From Paenibacillus curdlanolyticus YK9 (GTDB lineage: Bacteria; Bacillota; Bacilli; Paenibacillales; Paenibacillaceae), in NCBI RefSeq assembly GCF_000179615.1, contig NZ_AEDD01000006.1, positions 228,328-292,327 on the forward strand: DNA of 64,000 nt, given 5' to 3'. The first letter of the stretch is position 1; each line of letters starts with the position of its first letter. A program made the position numbers and the translations under genes. Below the pieces are notes generated by a model. It made no database searches, had not been told where the DNA came from, and saw nothing but the letters and a program-made list of their open reading frames with translations. This document shows positions 44,009-56,073 of this stretch, in pieces.

Positions 44009-45556
44009 TTAGTGTTTGAAGTGGCGCACGCCGGTGAAGACCATCGCGATGTTGTTTGCGTTCGCCGCATCGATCGATTCTTGGTCCTTCACCGAGCCGC
44101 CAGGCTGGATGATTGCCGTGATGCCAGCTTTCGCCGCCGCTTCAACCGTATCGCCCATTGGGAAGAAAGCATCCGATGCAAGCGCGGAGCCTTGCGCCTT
44201 CTCGCCAGCTTGCTCGATTGCGATTTTTGCTGCGCCAACGCGGTTCATTTGGCCGGCGCCAACGCCGATCGTCATGTTGTCCTTCGCCAGCAAAATCGCA
44301 TTCGATTTCACGTGCTTCACAACTTTCCATCCGAACAGCAGCTGTTTCAGCTCTTCTTCCGTCGGCTTGCGGTTCGTCACGAATTGCAGGTCCGCTTCCG
44401 TCAGCGAGTGCACATCGCTCTCTTGAATGAGCATGCCGCCGTCTACCGACGTGACGAGCAGCTCTGGCTTACGTTCGCCAGCTGCTTGCAGCTCGCCCAG
44501 CTTGAGCAGGCGGATGTTTTTCTTCTTCGTCAGAATCTCAAGCGCTTCTGGCGTGAAGTCTGGCGCGATGATGATCTCAAGGAAGATCTCGCTCAGCAAT
44601 TGAGCCGTGTCCGCCCCAACCGTGCGGTTCGCCGCAACGATGCCGCCGAAGATCGACGTTGGATCTGCTGCGTATGCTTTTTGGTATGCCTCATGGATAT
44701 CGGTTCCGATGCCGACGCCGCAAGGATTCATGTGCTTAACCGCAACAACTGCCGGCTCGTTGAACTCTTTCACGATAGCGAGCGCAGCGTTCGCGTCATT
44801 GATGTTGTTGTACGACAGCTCTTTGCCATGCAGCTGCTCAGCCGTCGTGATGTTGCCTGCTTGCGCAAGCGGCTTGCGGTAGAATGCCGCCGTTTGGTGC
44901 GGGTTCTCGCCATAACGAAGATCTTGAATCTTCTCGTACGTTACCGTGTAACGCTCTGGCAGCGGGTTGCCCGTCTGCTTCGAGAGGTAGTCGCCGATGA
45001 GCGAGTCGTAAGCTGCCGTGTGGCGGAATACTTTGGCTGCAAGGCGTTTACGCGTTTCGAGCGTCGTGTCTTGGCCCGCTTTCACTTCTTCCAGCACCGT
45101 TGCGTAGTCGCTCGAGTCCACAACAACCGTTACGAACGCATGGTTTTTCGCAGCCGAGCGAAGCATCGTCGGTCCGCCGATGTCGATGTTTTCGATTGCA
45201 TCGTCATACGTAACGTCCGGTTTAGCAATCGTCTCCGCGAACGGATACAGGTTTACGATGACGATGTCGATGTAATCAAGGCCGAGATCCTTCATCGCTT
45301 GCTGATGCTCTTCGCTGTCGCGAACAGCCAGCAGGCCGCTGTGCACAGCCGGATGCAGCGTTTTAACGCGGCCATCGAGAATTTCAGGGAAGCCCGTTAC
45401 GTCGGAGATGCCGATTACCGGTACTCCTTCTTTCTCCAACAGACTTTTCGTACCGCCCGTCGAAATCAATTGCACGCCCAAAGCTGCGAGCTCGCGGGAG
45501 AAATCCACGATACCCGTTTTGTCCGAAACACTAATTAACGCTCTGCGAATTGCCAA
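44009..45556 (-). CDS. purH: Bifunctional AICAR formyltransferase/IMP cyclohydrolase
   Basis: The reading opens [20 protein letters not shown], aligning with Bacillus PurH when started at the TTG at 45556, nine bases after AGGAGG; the ATGs at 45574 and 45565 overlap that ribosome site. The N-terminal cyclohydrolase part has [20 protein letters not shown] and [20 protein letters not shown]. The formyltransferase part has [20 protein letters not shown] and [20 protein letters not shown]. At 515 residues its length is normal. It performs the last two steps to IMP. Confidence 0.95.
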   Translation of the reverse strand: MAIRRALISVSDKTGIVDFSRELAALGVQLISTGGTKSLLEKEGVPVIGISDVTGFPEILDGRVKTLHPAVHSGLLAVRDSEEHQQAMKDLGLDYIDIVIVNLYPFAETIAKPDVTYDDAIENIDIGGPTMLRSAAKNHAFVTVVVDSSDYATVLEEVKAGQDTTLETRKRLAAKVFRHTAAYDSLIGDYLSKQTGNPLPERYTVTYEKIQDLRYGENPHQTAAFYRKPLAQAGNITTAEQLHGKELSYNNINDANAALAIVKEFNEPAVVAVKHMNPCGVGIGTDIHEAYQKAYAADPTSIFGGIVAANRTVGADTAQLLSEIFLEIIIAPDFTPEALEILTKKKNIRLLKLGELQAAGERKPELLVTSVDGGMLIQESDVHSLTEADLQFVTNRKPTEEELKQLLFGWKVVKHVKSNAILLAKDNMTIGVGAGQMNRVGAAKIAIEQAGEKAQGSALASDAFFPMGDTVEAAAKAGITAIIQPGGSVKDQESIDAANANNIAMVFTGVRHFKH

Positions 45557-45644
45557 CTTCGTCATCCTCCTCATATCACTTCAATCGTTTCATTACTGCC
45601 ATCTATAGTAAAAGCTTCAAACGCTTTAATCAGCTCTAATCGCT

Positions 45645-46259
45645 CTAGCTAAAGTCGATCGTCACGCGGCGGCCGTCGAGCCTCACGCGACCATTGGCAA
45701 TCTGCTGCACAACCCATGGCAGCAAAGCCTGTTCGGTCTCATGGATCCGCTCAGCCAGCGACGATTCGGTATCCTCGTCTGCTACCTCGACGGCCCGCTG
45801 CGCGATGATCGGCCCGCTGTCCAATCCACCGTCCACGTAGTGGACCGTAACGCCCGTCAGCTTAACGCCATATTCGAATGCCTGTCCGATGCCATTCACG
45901 CCAGGGAATGCAGGCAGCAAGGAAGGGTGCACATTAATCATGCGACCGTAGTAAGGCTCCACCAGCACCGGCGTCAAAATGCGCATGTATCCGGCAAGCA
46001 CGATTAATCCAACGCCGCGGCGCTCCAGCTCTGCCGCAATTTCCGATTCGTACGCTTCACGGGAAGGGTAATCCTTAGGCTTGAAGATGAACGTATCTAC
46101 GCCTGCGCGCTGCGCGCGCTCAACAACCGGTGCGGATGGCTTATCGCAAACCAAAAGCTCGATGATAACATCGAGCTTCTGATCCCGCACCGCATCGACC
46201 AAGGCTTGAAAATTCGTGCCTTGGCCTGATGCGAATACAGCAATACGCAATCCGTTCAT
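45645..46259 (-). CDS. purN: GAR transformylase
   Basis: The 204-residue enzyme has IAVFASGQGTNFQALVDAVR at the start, the catalytic block GRMINVHPSLLPAFPGVNGI (Asn-x-His) and VTVHYVDGGLDSGPIIAQRA (catalytic Asp). It formylates glycinamide ribonucleotide with 10-formyl-THF. Its ATG overlaps the purM stop (TAATG). Confidence 0.96.
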   Translation of the reverse strand: MNGLRIAVFASGQGTNFQALVDAVRDQKLDVIIELLVCDKPSAPVVERAQRAGVDTFIFKPKDYPSREAYESEIAAELERRGVGLIVLAGYMRILTPVLVEPYYGRMINVHPSLLPAFPGVNGIGQAFEYGVKLTGVTVHYVDGGLDSGPIIAQRAVEVADEDTESSLAERIHETEQALLPWVVQQIANGRVRLDGRRVTIDFS

Positions 46260-47305
46260 TAGACTTCTGCTCCCGTGAACGTCACGATGCGGCTGCCCGC
46301 TGTAACGTCACCGATCCGGTAAGCTTTCTCGCCTTGCTCAGCCAGAACGCGAAGCGCTTCGTCCGCTTGGTCAGCAGGCACGATTACAACGAGGCCGACG
46401 CCCATGTTGAACGTCGTGAACATGTCGCGGTTCGTGATCTCGCCTTTGTTCTGCATGAGCGTGAAGATCGGTTGAATCGGCCATGTGCCGTATTCTACGT
46501 TCACGTTAACGCCTTCTGGCAGCACGCGCGGGATGTTCTCGATAAAGCCGCCGCCCGTAATGTGCGCCATGCCTTTCACTTGAACCTTCTCAGCAAGCGC
46601 CAGTGCAGATTTCACGTAAATTTTCGTTGGCTCGATCAGTACGTCGCCCAGCTTCGCGCCGCCAAGCTCTGGCAATGCATCCTGCAAGCCATAGCCGCTT
46701 TGCTCAAGCAGCAAGCGGCGAACGAGCGAGTAGCCGTTGCTGTGAATGCCGCTCGATGCTACGCCGATAACCGCATCGCCAGGAGCGATCGTCGTGCCGT
46801 CGATGATTTTCTTCTTGTCGACGATACCGACCGTGAAGCCTGCGATATCGTACTCTTCGCCTTGGTACATGCCTGGCATTTCAGCAGTCTCGCCGCCGAT
46901 CAATGCACAGCCTGCTTGCTGGCAGCCGTCTGCGATCCCTTTAACGATAGCTTCGATCTTCTCCGGCTCAACCTTGCCGCAAGCGAGATAGTCGAGGAAG
47001 AACAGCGGCTCTGCGCCTTGTACGATAATATCGTTCACGCACATAGCTACCGCATCAACGCCGATCGTGTCATGCTTGTCCATCGCGAAGGCGATTTTCA
47101 GCTTGGTGCCGACGCCGTCGGTACCGGAAACGAGAACCGGCTCCTCGTACTTGTCCTTGTTGAGGCCGAACAAGCCGCCAAAGCCGCCCAGGTCGGTGAG
47201 CACTTCTGGACGGAACGTCCGTTTCACATGCTTTTTCATCCGTTCGACTGCTTCGTTGCCTGCCGCGATATCGACGCCGGCTTCTTTGTAAGCTTCTGAT
47301 GACAC
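46259..47305 (-). CDS. purM: Phosphoribosylformylglycinamidine cyclo-ligase
   Basis: This AIR synthetase has about 348 residues. The text [20 protein letters not shown] aligns with Bacillus Pur[21 protein letters not shown] and [20 protein letters not shown] are the ATP and substrate loops. AAGGAG is 10 bases before the GTG at 47305 and only 4 before the GTG at 47311, so I take 47305. It closes the imidazole ring of AIR. Confidence 0.95.
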   Translation of the reverse strand: MSSEAYKEAGVDIAAGNEAVERMKKHVKRTFRPEVLTDLGGFGGLFGLNKDKYEEPVLVSGTDGVGTKLKIAFAMDKHDTIGVDAVAMCVNDIIVQGAEPLFFLDYLACGKVEPEKIEAIVKGIADGCQQAGCALIGGETAEMPGMYQGEEYDIAGFTVGIVDKKKIIDGTTIAPGDAVIGVASSGIHSNGYSLVRRLLLEQSGYGLQDALPELGGAKLGDVLIEPTKIYVKSALALAEKVQVKGMAHITGGGFIENIPRVLPEGVNVNVEYGTWPIQPIFTLMQNKGEITNRDMFTTFNMGVGLVVIVPADQADEALRVLAEQGEKAYRIGDVTAGSRIVTFTGAEV

Positions 47306-47385
47306 CTTCACGTCACTCCTTGTTCTTGAATCATAAGCTCGCGTAATAGCGAGCGCGATTTATAATGAATCCAGCTTGCGCGGTG

Positions 47386-48867
47386 CTAGCAGCTGCAGCT
47401 CTTATCCGACTCTTCATTAACTGGCGTCGGATAATGGTTGTTGAAGCACGCCATGCAAAGTCCGCTGTCTTCCATGTTGCTGCCGATGCCAACCGTGTCG
47501 ACCAATCCCTCGTCGCTTAAGAAGTAGAGCGAGTCGGCATTAATCGCTCGGCGGATCTCTTCAACCGTCTTCGACGACGCTATCAGCTCCTTGCGGTCTG
47601 GCGTATCGATGCCATAATAACAAGGATTCGCGAATGGCGGCGAAGTAATGCGTACATGGACTTCCGTCGCGCCAGCTTCGCGGAGCAGGTTTACGATGCG
47701 CAAGCTCGTCGTACCGCGTACGATCGAGTCGTCGATCATGACGACTCGCTTGCCTTCGACGATTTTGCGAACCGCCGACAGCTTCATCTTAACGCCCTTC
47801 TCGCGAAGCTCCTGCGAAGGCTGGATGAACGTCCGGCCCGTGTACTTGTTCTTGATCAGCCCAAGCTCATAAGGGATGCCCGTCTGCTCGGCGTAACCGA
47901 TCGCAGCAGAGATCGAGGAATCCGGTACGCCTGTAACAATGTCCGCATCGACGAAAGATTCGAGCGCGAGGCGCTGTCCCATCCGTTTGCGCGTCATGTG
48001 CAGATTAGCGCCATGAATGTCGCTGTCCGGACGCGCGAAGTAAATGTACTCCATCGCGCATACCGCTGGGCGTCCGCTGTTTGCGAACCGTTCCTCGCGC
48101 ATGCCTTCACGATCGAGAATAAGCATCTCGCCCGGCATGATGTCACGCACGAATTCCGCGCCGATGACCTCGAATGCGCATGTCTCCGACGAGAACACAT
48201 AACCGTCGCCAAGCTTCGCCATTGCGAGCGGGCGCAGCCCGTTCGTGTCCGATGCGACGATCAGCTTGTCGTTGGTCATGATCAGGAAAGCGAAGCCGCC
48301 GACGATGCGCGCGAGCGCATCGCGGGCTGCCTCGACGAAATCTTTCTCCGAACGCGCGATCAAGTGGGCGATAACTTCCGTATCGCTCGACGTTTGGAAA
48401 ATCGATCCTTTGCGCTCAAGCTCCTGACGAATCTCAGGCGCATTCACGATGTTGCCGTTCGTTGCAATCGCAAGGTCGCCGTCGCGATACTTGAAGATCA
48501 GCGGCTGTGCGTTTGCCAAGCGGCTCTCGCCCGAGGTCGAATAACGAACGTGGCCGATCGAACGGTCGCCCGTCAGCGTGCTCAGCACGTCCTGCGTGAA
48601 AACTTCCTTCACAAGGCCCATTCCGCGGTGATAGTTGAAGTTGCGCGGGTTGTCGCTCTCTACCGTGCAAATTCCCGAGCTTTCCTCGCCGCGGTGCTGC
48701 AGCGCATGCAGGCCGTAGTAGGAAAGGGAGGACGCGTTCGCGCAACCAAACACGCCGAACACGCCGCACTCCTCGCGCAATTTGTCAAAAATGTCGTCTC
48801 GTCCAATGCCTTCGTTGTAATGGTCTCCAGTCCACAGCGTTAAAGGCTGCTTCACTTCATGAGACAT
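47386..48867 (-). CDS. purF: Amidophosphoribosyltransferase
   Basis: In this 493-residue glutamine PRPP amidotransferase, Cys34 ([20 protein letters not shown]) is the expected N-terminal nucleophile after cleavage of a 33-residue leader, longer than the 11 residues of B. subtilis. [20 protein letters not shown] follows, and the PRPP loop is [20 protein letters not shown]. Cysteines at [12 protein letters not shown] suit the iron-sulfur cluster of the Bacillus type. It overlaps the purL 3' end by 16 bases and performs the committed step. Confidence 0.96.
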   Translation of the reverse strand: MSHEVKQPLTLWTGDHYNEGIGRDDIFDKLREECGVFGVFGCANASSLSYYGLHALQHRGEESSGICTVESDNPRNFNYHRGMGLVKEVFTQDVLSTLTGDRSIGHVRYSTSGESRLANAQPLIFKYRDGDLAIATNGNIVNAPEIRQELERKGSIFQTSSDTEVIAHLIARSEKDFVEAARDALARIVGGFAFLIMTNDKLIVASDTNGLRPLAMAKLGDGYVFSSETCAFEVIGAEFVRDIMPGEMLILDREGMREERFANSGRPAVCAMEYIYFARPDSDIHGANLHMTRKRMGQRLALESFVDADIVTGVPDSSISAAIGYAEQTGIPYELGLIKNKYTGRTFIQPSQELREKGVKMKLSAVRKIVEGKRVVMIDDSIVRGTTSLRIVNLLREAGATEVHVRITSPPFANPCYYGIDTPDRKELIASSKTVEEIRRAINADSLYFLSDEGLVDTVGIGSNMEDSGLCMACFNNHYPTPVNEESDKSCSC

Positions 48868-51098
48868 GGGATCGCATCCTTCCAGACCTTCTCCAATTCT
48901 GCAACCGGCGCCGCAACGCCTGGTTTGCCGTTCACGTCAAGCTTGAGCGAACCAGCGCCCGTAACCGTACCAATAACTGCATGTGTTACGCCTTGCTCCG
49001 CGAGCAAAGCTTGCAGCTCAGCTGCTTTGTCCGGCTTCGCCGACAGCAGAATGCGCGATTGCGATTCGCTGAACAGCGCGAGGTCAGGACGCAGCTCCGT
49101 TGCGATGTTTACGTCAGCGCCCATCTTCGTACCGAAGCAAGATTCCGCTACAGCTACTGCGATGCCGCCTTCGGACAGGTCATGCGCCGAAGCGACGAGG
49201 CCTGCGCGAATTGCTGCGAGCACAGCATTTTGCGTACGCTTCTCGACTGCGAGGTCGATTTGCGGCGGACGTCCTTCGGACTTGCCTTGCAATACGTACT
49301 GCAGCTCGCTGCCGCCCAGCTCCGCTTTCGTCTCGCCGAGGAGAACGATAACGTCGCCTTCGGATTTGAACGATTGCGTCGTAATATGATCAATGTCGTG
49401 CACGAGGCCAACCATGCCGATTACCGGCGTTGGGTAGATCGCGCCTTTTGAATTCTCGTTGTACAAGGAAACGTTGCCGCCGATTACCGGCGTTTCGAGC
49501 GTTACGCAAGCTTCGCTCATGCCGTCAGCCGCTTTCTCGATCTGCCAGAATACTTCCGGCTTCTCCGGGCTGCCGAAGTTCAGGTTGTCCGTTACAGCAA
49601 GCGGCTCAGCGCCGGAGCATACAATGTTGCGCGCTGCTTCCGCTACTGCGATACGTCCGCCTACTTCTGGATCGAGGTATACGTAACGGCCGTTGCAGTC
49701 CGTCGTCATCGCGAGCGCTTTGCGCGTGCCGCGAATCGTTACGACAGCCGCGTCCGAACCTGGCTGAACAGCCGTGCTCGTGCGAACCATGTAGTCGTAT
49801 TGGTTGTAAACCCACTCTTTGCTCGATACCGTCGGGGAACCGAGTACTTGCTTCAGCGCGCCTGTCAGATCCGTTACTTCCGGATAAGCAGCCGTATCGA
49901 TTTTTGCGAACTCGCTGTAGTAAGCAGGCTCTTGCGATGGCTTCTCGTATACCGGGCACTCGTCAACGAGCGCTTTAACCGGCATGTCCGCTACTTGCTC
50001 GCCTTTGTGGAACAAGCGAAGGCGGCCGTCGTCCGTTACTTTGCCGACTTTCGTGCAGATAACGCCCCAACGCTCGAAAATTTCTTTCGCTTGCGCTTCG
50101 TTCTCCGGCGTAACGACGAACAGCATCCGTTCCTGCGACTCGGAAAGCATCATTTCGTAAGGCGTCATGTCTTTCTCCCGCTGTGGCACTTCGTCGAGGT
50201 ACAACTCAAGGCCGTTGCCTGCTTTGGAAGCCATCTCTGCGCTGGAGCAAGTCAGGCCAGCTGCGCCCATGTCCTGAATACCGACCACGATACCGGAGTT
50301 GATGAGCTCCAGCGTCGATTCCATAACGAGCTTCTCCATGAACGGGTCGCCTACTTGCACGGCCGTTTTCTTTTCTTCGGATTCTTCGGACAGCTCCACG
50401 GATGCGAACGTCGCACCGTGAATGCCGTCGCGGCCCGTTGCAGGACCTACGTAGAATACCGGGTTGCCTACACCCTTCGCGACGCCGCGTTGGATCTTGT
50501 CATGATCGATCAAGCCGACGCACATTGCGTTAACGAGCGGGTTGCCCTCGTAGCTCTCGTCGAACATCACTTCGCCCGCTACCGTCGGGATGCCGATACA
50601 GTTGCCGTAGCCGGCAATGCCGCTAACGACGTTTTCGAACAGATATTTAACGCGGTCATTCTCAAGACGGCCGAAACGGAGGCTGTTCAGCAGCGCTACC
50701 GGACGTGCGCCCATCGAGAAAATGTCGCGGATAATGCCGCCTACACCCGTTGCAGCGCCTTGGTAAGGCTCGACTGCGGATGGATGGTTATGCGATTCGA
50801 TTTTGAAAACAACCGCTTGGTTGTCGCCGATGTCCACGATGCCGGCGCCTTCGCCCGGACCCATGAGCACCTTCGGTCCCGTGATCGGGAATTTCTTCAG
50901 GATCGGCTTGGAGTTTTTGTACGCGCAATGCTCCGACCACATAACGCTGAATACGCCAATCTCCGTATAGTTCGGTTTACGATCGAGGAATCCGCAGATC
51001 AGCTCGTACTCGTAGTCGCTGACACCGAATTGCTGATAGATCTTTTGGTCCGCGATTTGCTCTGCTGTTGGCTCCTTAGCCGTTAACTGCTGCGCCAT
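48852..51098 (-). CDS. purL: FGAM synthase large subunit
   Basis: This is a 748-residue small-type PurL. It has the linker and ATP domain text [60 protein letters not shown] and [20 protein letters not shown], and the second half [18 protein letters not shown]. It needs PurS and PurQ, encoded just upstream. GGAGGG lies six bases before the ATG, inside the purQ 3' end (23-base overlap). Confidence 0.96.
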   Translation of the reverse strand: MAQQLTAKEPTAEQIADQKIYQQFGVSDYEYELICGFLDRKPNYTEIGVFSVMWSEHCAYKNSKPILKKFPITGPKVLMGPGEGAGIVDIGDNQAVVFKIESHNHPSAVEPYQGAATGVGGIIRDIFSMGARPVALLNSLRFGRLENDRVKYLFENVVSGIAGYGNCIGIPTVAGEVMFDESYEGNPLVNAMCVGLIDHDKIQRGVAKGVGNPVFYVGPATGRDGIHGATFASVELSEESEEKKTAVQVGDPFMEKLVMESTLELINSGIVVGIQDMGAAGLTCSSAEMASKAGNGLELYLDEVPQREKDMTPYEMMLSESQERMLFVVTPENEAQAKEIFERWGVICTKVGKVTDDGRLRLFHKGEQVADMPVKALVDECPVYEKPSQEPAYYSEFAKIDTAAYPEVTDLTGALKQVLGSPTVSSKEWVYNQYDYMVRTSTAVQPGSDAAVVTIRGTRKALAMTTDCNGRYVYLDPEVGGRIAVAEAARNIVCSGAEPLAVTDNLNFGSPEKPEVFWQIEKAADGMSEACVTLETPVIGGNVSLYNENSKGAIYPTPVIGMVGLVHDIDHITTQSFKSEGDVIVLLGETKAELGGSELQYVLQGKSEGRPPQIDLAVEKRTQNAVLAAIRAGLVASAHDLSEGGIAVAVAESCFGTKMGADVNIATELRPDLALFSESQSRILLSAKPDKAAELQALLAEQGVTHAVIGTVTGAGSLKLDVNGKPGVAAPVAELEKVWKDAIPCLMK

Positions 51099-51771
51099 GC
51101 TGTTCCCTCCATGCGTTCAAAATCGACGTAAACATCCGTTTGCCGTCTTCCGAGCCAAGAATTTGATCAATCGCGCGCTCTGGATGCGGCATCATGCCGA
51201 CCACGTTGCCGCGCTCGTTGCTAATGCCTGCGATGTCTTCTACCGAACCGTTCGGGTTCGCGCCCGCTTTGTAGCGGAATACGATCTGGTTGTTCGCTTT
51301 CAGCTGTGCCAGCGTCGCATCATCGCAGTAGTAGTTGCCTTCGCCGTGCGCGATCGGAATGTCGATGATCTCGCCTTGCGAATATTGGTTTGTGAATGCC
51401 GTATTGTTGTTCACGACTTCAAGCAGCGTGCTGTGGCAGCGGAATTTGAGATTCTCGTTGCGGAGCAGCGCGCCTGGCAGCAGGCCTGCTTCCGTCAGGA
51501 TTTGGAACCCGTTGCAGATGCCGAGAATGAATTTGCCTTGCTCAGCAGCTTTAACAACTTCGCTCATAACCGGTGCGAAGCGTGCAATTGCGCCGCAGCG
51601 CAGGTAGTCGCCATAGGAGAAACCGCCCGGTACGAGAATCGCGTCATAGCCCGACAGATCCGTTGCTGTGTGCCATACGTAGTCGACCTTTTGTCCAATC
51701 GTATCTTCTACCGCTTTGTAGCAGTCGATATCGCAGTTGGAGCCTGGAAATACGATTACCGCAAATTTCAC
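51076..51771 (-). CDS. purQ: FGAM synthase glutaminase subunit
   Basis: This is a 231-residue class I amidotransferase: [20 protein letters not shown], the nucleophile Cys in [20 protein letters not shown], and the His/Glu pair in [18 protein letters not shown]. It supplies ammonia to PurL. The GTG start follows GGAGGG, three bases after purS. Confidence 0.96.
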   Translation of the reverse strand: MKFAVIVFPGSNCDIDCYKAVEDTIGQKVDYVWHTATDLSGYDAILVPGGFSYGDYLRCGAIARFAPVMSEVVKAAEQGKFILGICNGFQILTEAGLLPGALLRNENLKFRCHSTLLEVVNNNTAFTNQYSQGEIIDIPIAHGEGNYYCDDATLAQLKANNQIVFRYKAGANPNGSVEDIAGISNERGNVVGMMPHPERAIDQILGSEDGKRMFTSILNAWREQHGAAVNG

Positions 51772-51774
51772 GTG

Positions 51775-52017
51775 TTAGCCCTCCAGTTCAAAACGATAGT
51801 CTTCAACGACTGTGTTTGCCAGCAGCTTCTCGCACATTGCTTTCAATTGCACTTCCGCTTCTGCTTTATCGTTCGTGTCCAGTTCAAGCTCGAGGTATTT
51901 GCCGATGCGTACGCTGCCTACTTCTGCGAAGCCCATTGTGTGAAGCGCGCCTTGAACGGCCGTTCCTTGCGGGTCCAATACGTTTTCCTTGATCGTCACG
52001 TAAACCGTTGCTTTCAT
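51775..52017 (-). CDS. purS: FGAM synthase PurS subunit
   Basis: The 80-residue protein KATVYVTIKENVLDPQGTAV with LHTMGFAEVGSVRIGKYLEL is typical PurS. It bridges PurL and PurQ in the three-part FGAM synthase. AGGAGG precedes the ATG. Confidence 0.95.
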   Translation of the reverse strand: MKATVYVTIKENVLDPQGTAVQGALHTMGFAEVGSVRIGKYLELELDTNDKAEAEVQLKAMCEKLLANTVVEDYRFELEG

Positions 52018-52086
52018 TGTCGTGATTCCTCCTAAAGGATAATAAGGTCATTCTGATATCCGCAAATCTAATGTATTGCTATCTAT

Positions 52087-52974
52087 TTAGCTCAAGTCGG
52101 AACCCGTCAGGCGACGGTAAATGTCCAGGTAACGACGCGTCGTTTCCTCTACGACCGCTGTCGGCAGCGGATCCGGCTTGCTGTTTTTGTCCCAATCGGA
52201 GCCGAGCAGATACGTACGAACCGGCTCTTTGTCCATGCTGTCGATCTCGGTGTCGAGCTCGAACTTGTCCACTGCCCAGAAACGGGAAGCGTCCGGCGTG
52301 AAAATTTCATCGATAAGAATGACTTTGCCGTCGATAATTCCGAATTCAAACTTACAGTCGGCGAGCACGATGCCGCGCTCTGCACAATAGCCATGAGCGA
52401 ACTCATACAGCTTCACGCTGCGGTCGCGCAACTCGGCTGCAAGCTCCGCGCCTACAAGCTCTTCCATTTTCTCAAATGGAATATCCTCATCGTGGCCTAC
52501 ATCGTTCTTCGCAGCAGGCGTGAAGATCGGCTGCTCGAAGCGTTGGTTTTTGCGAAGGCCTGCCGGCAATGGAATGCCGTTGATCGCCGACGTCTGCTGG
52601 TATTGTCTCCAGCCGCCGCCAGTAATGTAGCCGCGCACGACGCATTCGATATCGATGCGCTCCGCCTTCTTCGTCACCATGATCCGGTTGCGAAGCAATT
52701 CCGGCTCCGTAATGATGTCGCCCAGTTTCGCCACATCGGTGTGAACGACATGGTTCGGTTGAATCGACTCCGTCTGCTCGAACCAATAGGTCGATAACCG
52801 ATTAAGCACGTTGCCCTTCTCAGGAACAGCCGGGTCCAGCACGTAGTCGAATGCGCTGATTCGGTCCGTTACGACGATCAGGAAGTGCTCGCCAAGGTCG
52901 TACAGCTCGCGTACTTTTCCTTTGTAAACAAGCGGCGCTTTGATGTAGTCAACTGCCGTTGACAATGCTTGCAT
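52087..52974 (-). CDS. purC: SAICAR synthetase
   Basis: The 295-residue enzyme has PLVYKGKVRELYDLGEHFLI, VVTDRISAFDYVLDPAVPEK, ECVVRGYITGGGWRQYQQTS and LIDEIFTPDASRFWAVDKFE. It joins aspartate to CAIR. At 295 it is longer than the ~240 residues of B. subtilis PurC, mostly through a C-terminal extension with KPDPLPTAVVEETTRRYLDI, as in the larger plant/yeast-like subtype. A 582-bp repeat-filled gap separates it from purB upstream. Confidence 0.94.
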   Translation of the reverse strand: MQALSTAVDYIKAPLVYKGKVRELYDLGEHFLIVVTDRISAFDYVLDPAVPEKGNVLNRLSTYWFEQTESIQPNHVVHTDVAKLGDIITEPELLRNRIMVTKKAERIDIECVVRGYITGGGWRQYQQTSAINGIPLPAGLRKNQRFEQPIFTPAAKNDVGHDEDIPFEKMEELVGAELAAELRDRSVKLYEFAHGYCAERGIVLADCKFEFGIIDGKVILIDEIFTPDASRFWAVDKFELDTEIDSMDKEPVRTYLLGSDWDKNSKPDPLPTAVVEETTRRYLDIYRRLTGSDLS

Positions 52975-53556
52975 GGTTTTTTCCCCTTTCCCCTGCTACC
53001 CTCCCAAACCCTCCCTGAAAGGGAGGGCCCCAGAGGATTCCATCCTCTGGACTCCGGAAGGGCGCTGCTTTGATGCTGTTGGAACGTGTCCTCGCTTTTC
53101 GTCCCTGGCGGGACCCGCTTTCCTTGTTGCGTAAATAAATATGTTTACACGTCCGCTCGATTGCGTTCGGTGCGCTTGAGTTCAGTTGTGCTGTGAGCCG
53201 CTTGTCGTCCCTGTCGGGACACGCTTTATGTCGTGCGTGTCTAGATGGCTTCGCGCTGCGAGTCGTCCCTTGGTGGGACGCGCGCGCTTCGCGGCGTAGA
53301 GCTTAAGTGCAAGAGCCAGCTTCGCGCTGCGAGTCGTCCCTTGGTGGGACGCGCGCGCTTCGCGGGTAAAGCTTAAGTGCAAGAGCCAGCTTCGCGCTGC
53401 GAGTCGTCCCTTGATGGGACGCGCGCGCTTCGCGGCGTGGAGCTTAAGTGCAAGAGCCAGTTTCGCGCTGCGAGTCGTCCCTTGGTGGGACGCGCGCGCT
53501 TCGCGGCGTAGAGCTAAGTGCAAGAGCTTAAGTGCGTGCGCTTCGCGCTTTAACTA
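52975..53556. repeat. 71-bp repeat array and hairpins between purB and purC
   Basis: Near-identical 70-71 bp units start at 53256, 53327, 53397 and 53468, with a partial fifth after that. Each contains GTCCC-N5-GGGAC hairpins, a GCGCGCGCTTCGCGG stretch and AGCTTAAGTGCAAGAG. Two further GTCCC/GGGAC hairpins occur at about 53102 and 53210, and stem-loops CCCTCCC/GGGAGGG and CCAGAGGAT/ATCCTCTGG at about 53005-53060. No gene is present; the minus-strand frame through the array is an artefact of its periodicity. Confidence 0.8.
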
Positions 53557-54852
53557 TTAGTTAAGTCCCAAGCGCGTGAAGATTGTATCAACGTGCTTCA
53601 GGTGCCACGTTGGGTTGAATGCGTCGTCGAGTTCTTCTGCCGACAGAACGCTCGTAATTTCTTCGGTTTCTGCGATGATATCGCGGAATTGACGTTGTGT
53701 TTCCCACGCTTGCATTGCGCGCGGTTGAACCGTATCGTACGCTTGCTCGCGGCTGAAGCCCTTGTCGATCAGTTTCGTCATTACGCGGCCGGAGAACGGC
53801 ACGCCGTATGTCGACATCATGTTGCGCTTCATGTTTTCCGGGAATACCGTTAGGTTCGCGATGATGTTGCCCAGACGGTTCAGCATGTAGTTCAGGAGCA
53901 TCGTTGCGTCTGGCAGGATGATGCGCTCAACCGACGAGTGGCTGATATCGCGCTCATGCCAGAGCGGCACGTTCTCGTAAGCGGAAAGCATGTGGCCGCG
54001 GATAACGCGAGCCAGGCCGGACATGTTCTCGCAGCCGATCGGGTTGCGCTTGTGCGGCATTGCCGACGAGCCCTTCTGGCCTTTCGCGAATGGCTCTTCC
54101 ACTTCGCGGAACTCGGATTTTTGCAATGCACGAATTTCCGTTGCGAATTTATCCAGCGATGTTGCTACGAGCGCCAGCGTCGCCATGTACTCTGCGTGGC
54201 GGTCGCGTTGAAGCGTCTGCGTCGAGATTGGCGCCGGCTTCGTGCCCAGCTTGCGGCATACGAATTCTTCAACGAACGGATCGATGTTGGCATACGTGCC
54301 TACTGCGCCGGAAATTTTGCCGTATTGAACGCCGTCAGCCGAATGGTCGAAGCGCTCCAGATTCCGTTTCATTTCCTCATACCATAGCGCCATCTTCAAG
54401 CCAAATGTCGTCGGCTCGGCATGAACGCCATGCGTGCGGCCCATCATTGGCGTATCTTTGTACTGAACTGCTTTCTCGCGCAGGATGCCGATAAAACGCT
54501 CGATGTCAGCGCGAAGAATTTCGTTCGCTTGGCGAAGCAGGTAGCCGTTAGCCGTGTCAACGACGTCCGTCGACGTCAGGCCGTAATGCACCCATTTGCG
54601 CTCCGGGCCGACCGTTTCGGATACAGCGCGCGTGAACGCGATTACGTCATGGCGCGTTTCCAATTCGATTTCGTTAATACGGTCGATATCGAAGCTTGCG
54701 TTTGCGCGCAGCGCTTCTACGTCCTCGCGAGGGATAACACCCAGCTCTACCCACGCTTCGCATGCGCAAAGCTCAACCTCCAGCCATGCTTTGAACTTAT
54801 TCTCTTCCGTCCAGATCGCTCTCATCTCAGGTCTGCTGTAACGCTCCAACAT
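53557..54852 (-). CDS. purB: Adenylosuccinate lyase
   Basis: This is a 431-residue lyase of the fumarase/aspartase superfamily: [60 protein letters not shown] and the signature loop [20 protein letters not shown]. It cleaves SAICAR and adenylosuccinate, serving both IMP and AMP synthesis. It starts eight bases after purK. Confidence 0.96.
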   Translation of the reverse strand: MLERYSRPEMRAIWTEENKFKAWLEVELCACEAWVELGVIPREDVEALRANASFDIDRINEIELETRHDVIAFTRAVSETVGPERKWVHYGLTSTDVVDTANGYLLRQANEILRADIERFIGILREKAVQYKDTPMMGRTHGVHAEPTTFGLKMALWYEEMKRNLERFDHSADGVQYGKISGAVGTYANIDPFVEEFVCRKLGTKPAPISTQTLQRDRHAEYMATLALVATSLDKFATEIRALQKSEFREVEEPFAKGQKGSSAMPHKRNPIGCENMSGLARVIRGHMLSAYENVPLWHERDISHSSVERIILPDATMLLNYMLNRLGNIIANLTVFPENMKRNMMSTYGVPFSGRVMTKLIDKGFSREQAYDTVQPRAMQAWETQRQFRDIIAETEEITSVLSAEELDDAFNPTWHLKHVDTIFTRLGLN

Positions 54853-54859
54853 CGTACCT

Positions 54860-56023
54860 TCACACCTTCCAAATGTTTGTGTCTTCTATATACTGCAGCG
54901 CTTTGTCCGTACTCTCGGCCAAAACGTTGACATGCCCCATCTTCCGTTTGTGTACAGCGTCCTGCTTGCCATACAAATGCACCTTCGGCGCAACGCCATG
55001 CGCTTTCGCCGCTTCATCCGGCTGCGCCATGCGCTCCAGCAGCGGCTCAACATGCTGACCGAGCACGTTGACCATGACGACCGGCGTCAACAGCGACGTA
55101 TCGCCAAGCGGCAAGCCGCAAATCGCCCGTACATGCTGCTCGAACTGCGAGGTCCTGCACGCTTCCATCGTGTAGTGCCCGCTGTTGTGCGGCCGCGGCG
55201 CGAGTTCATTCACGTACAGCCCGTCCTTCTCGGACCAAAACAGCTCTACGGCAATCAGCCCTGCAACGCCAAGCCCTTCAGCGATGCGTGCGGCCAAATG
55301 CTCCGCCTCCCGCTGTACCCCATCCGGTATACGAGCCGGGACGATCGAAAGATGCAAAATATTATCGACGTGGATGTTTTCCGCCGCCGGGAACGTCTTC
55401 ACTTCGCCTGTTGTGCTGCGCGCGGCGATGACCGACAGCTCTTTATCGAAGCGAATGAATTGTTCCAGCACGAGCTCCGTGCCCGCTTTTGCAAGCGTCT
55501 CGTATGCTTCGTCGATCTCGGCTGCCGAGCGAATCACCCATTGCCCCTTGCCGTCATAACCGCCTGTCGCCGTCTTCAGCACGCAAGGCGTGCCGAACGC
55601 TTCGACGCCTGCGCGAAGCTCATCCGCGCTGGCGATTTCCCGATAAGGCGCAACGCGTACGCCCGACGCCTCGATCGCGCGCTTCTCGCGCAAGCGGTGC
55701 TGCGTCGTGTAGAGCAGCTCGCTGCCTTGCGGCACGTACGACTCCTCCATCAGCATTGCAGCAACGCCTGCATCGACGTTTTCAAACTCGTAAGTAATGA
55801 CATCCGAGCGCTGAGCAAGCTCTCTTGCCGCCTCGCGATCGTTATAAGCGGCAACGATCTGCTCGGCTACTTGCCCGCAGGGCGCATCCTCCGTCGGGTC
55901 CAACGCCACGAATCGATAGCCCATCGCGCTGCCGGAGAGCGCCATCATGCGGCCGAGCTGACCGCCGCCAAGAATGCCTATCGTGCTGCCTGCCAGCAGC
56001 GGCTTCCCATTCCGTTGTTTCAC
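54860..56023 (-). CDS. purK: N5-CAIR synthetase
   Basis: In this 387-residue ATP-grasp enzyme, [20 protein letters not shown] opens the N domain; [20 protein letters not shown] is the ATP-binding loop; [20 protein letters not shown] is the metal and substrate site. It carboxylates AIR using ATP and bicarbonate. The start is a GTG behind GGGGGAG. Confidence 0.95.
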   Translation of the reverse strand: MKQRNGKPLLAGSTIGILGGGQLGRMMALSGSAMGYRFVALDPTEDAPCGQVAEQIVAAYNDREAARELAQRSDVITYEFENVDAGVAAMLMEESYVPQGSELLYTTQHRLREKRAIEASGVRVAPYREIASADELRAGVEAFGTPCVLKTATGGYDGKGQWVIRSAAEIDEAYETLAKAGTELVLEQFIRFDKELSVIAARSTTGEVKTFPAAENIHVDNILHLSIVPARIPDGVQREAEHLAARIAEGLGVAGLIAVELFWSEKDGLYVNELAPRPHNSGHYTMEACRTSQFEQHVRAICGLPLGDTSLLTPVVMVNVLGQHVEPLLERMAQPDEAAKAHGVAPKVHLYGKQDAVHKRKMGHVNVLAESTDKALQYIEDTNIWKV

Positions 56024-56073
56024 TCCGCTCGCTCCCCCTTGAATCCTATTGCTTCCTCTGCCCGCACTCGCGC

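Noticed and set aside
43994-45538. Plus-strand open frame of 514 codons
   Set aside because: Antisense shadow of purH in GC-rich codon context.
53256-53540. CRISPR array
   Set aside because: Units are 70-71 bp and nearly identical throughout, with no unique spacers and no cas genes.
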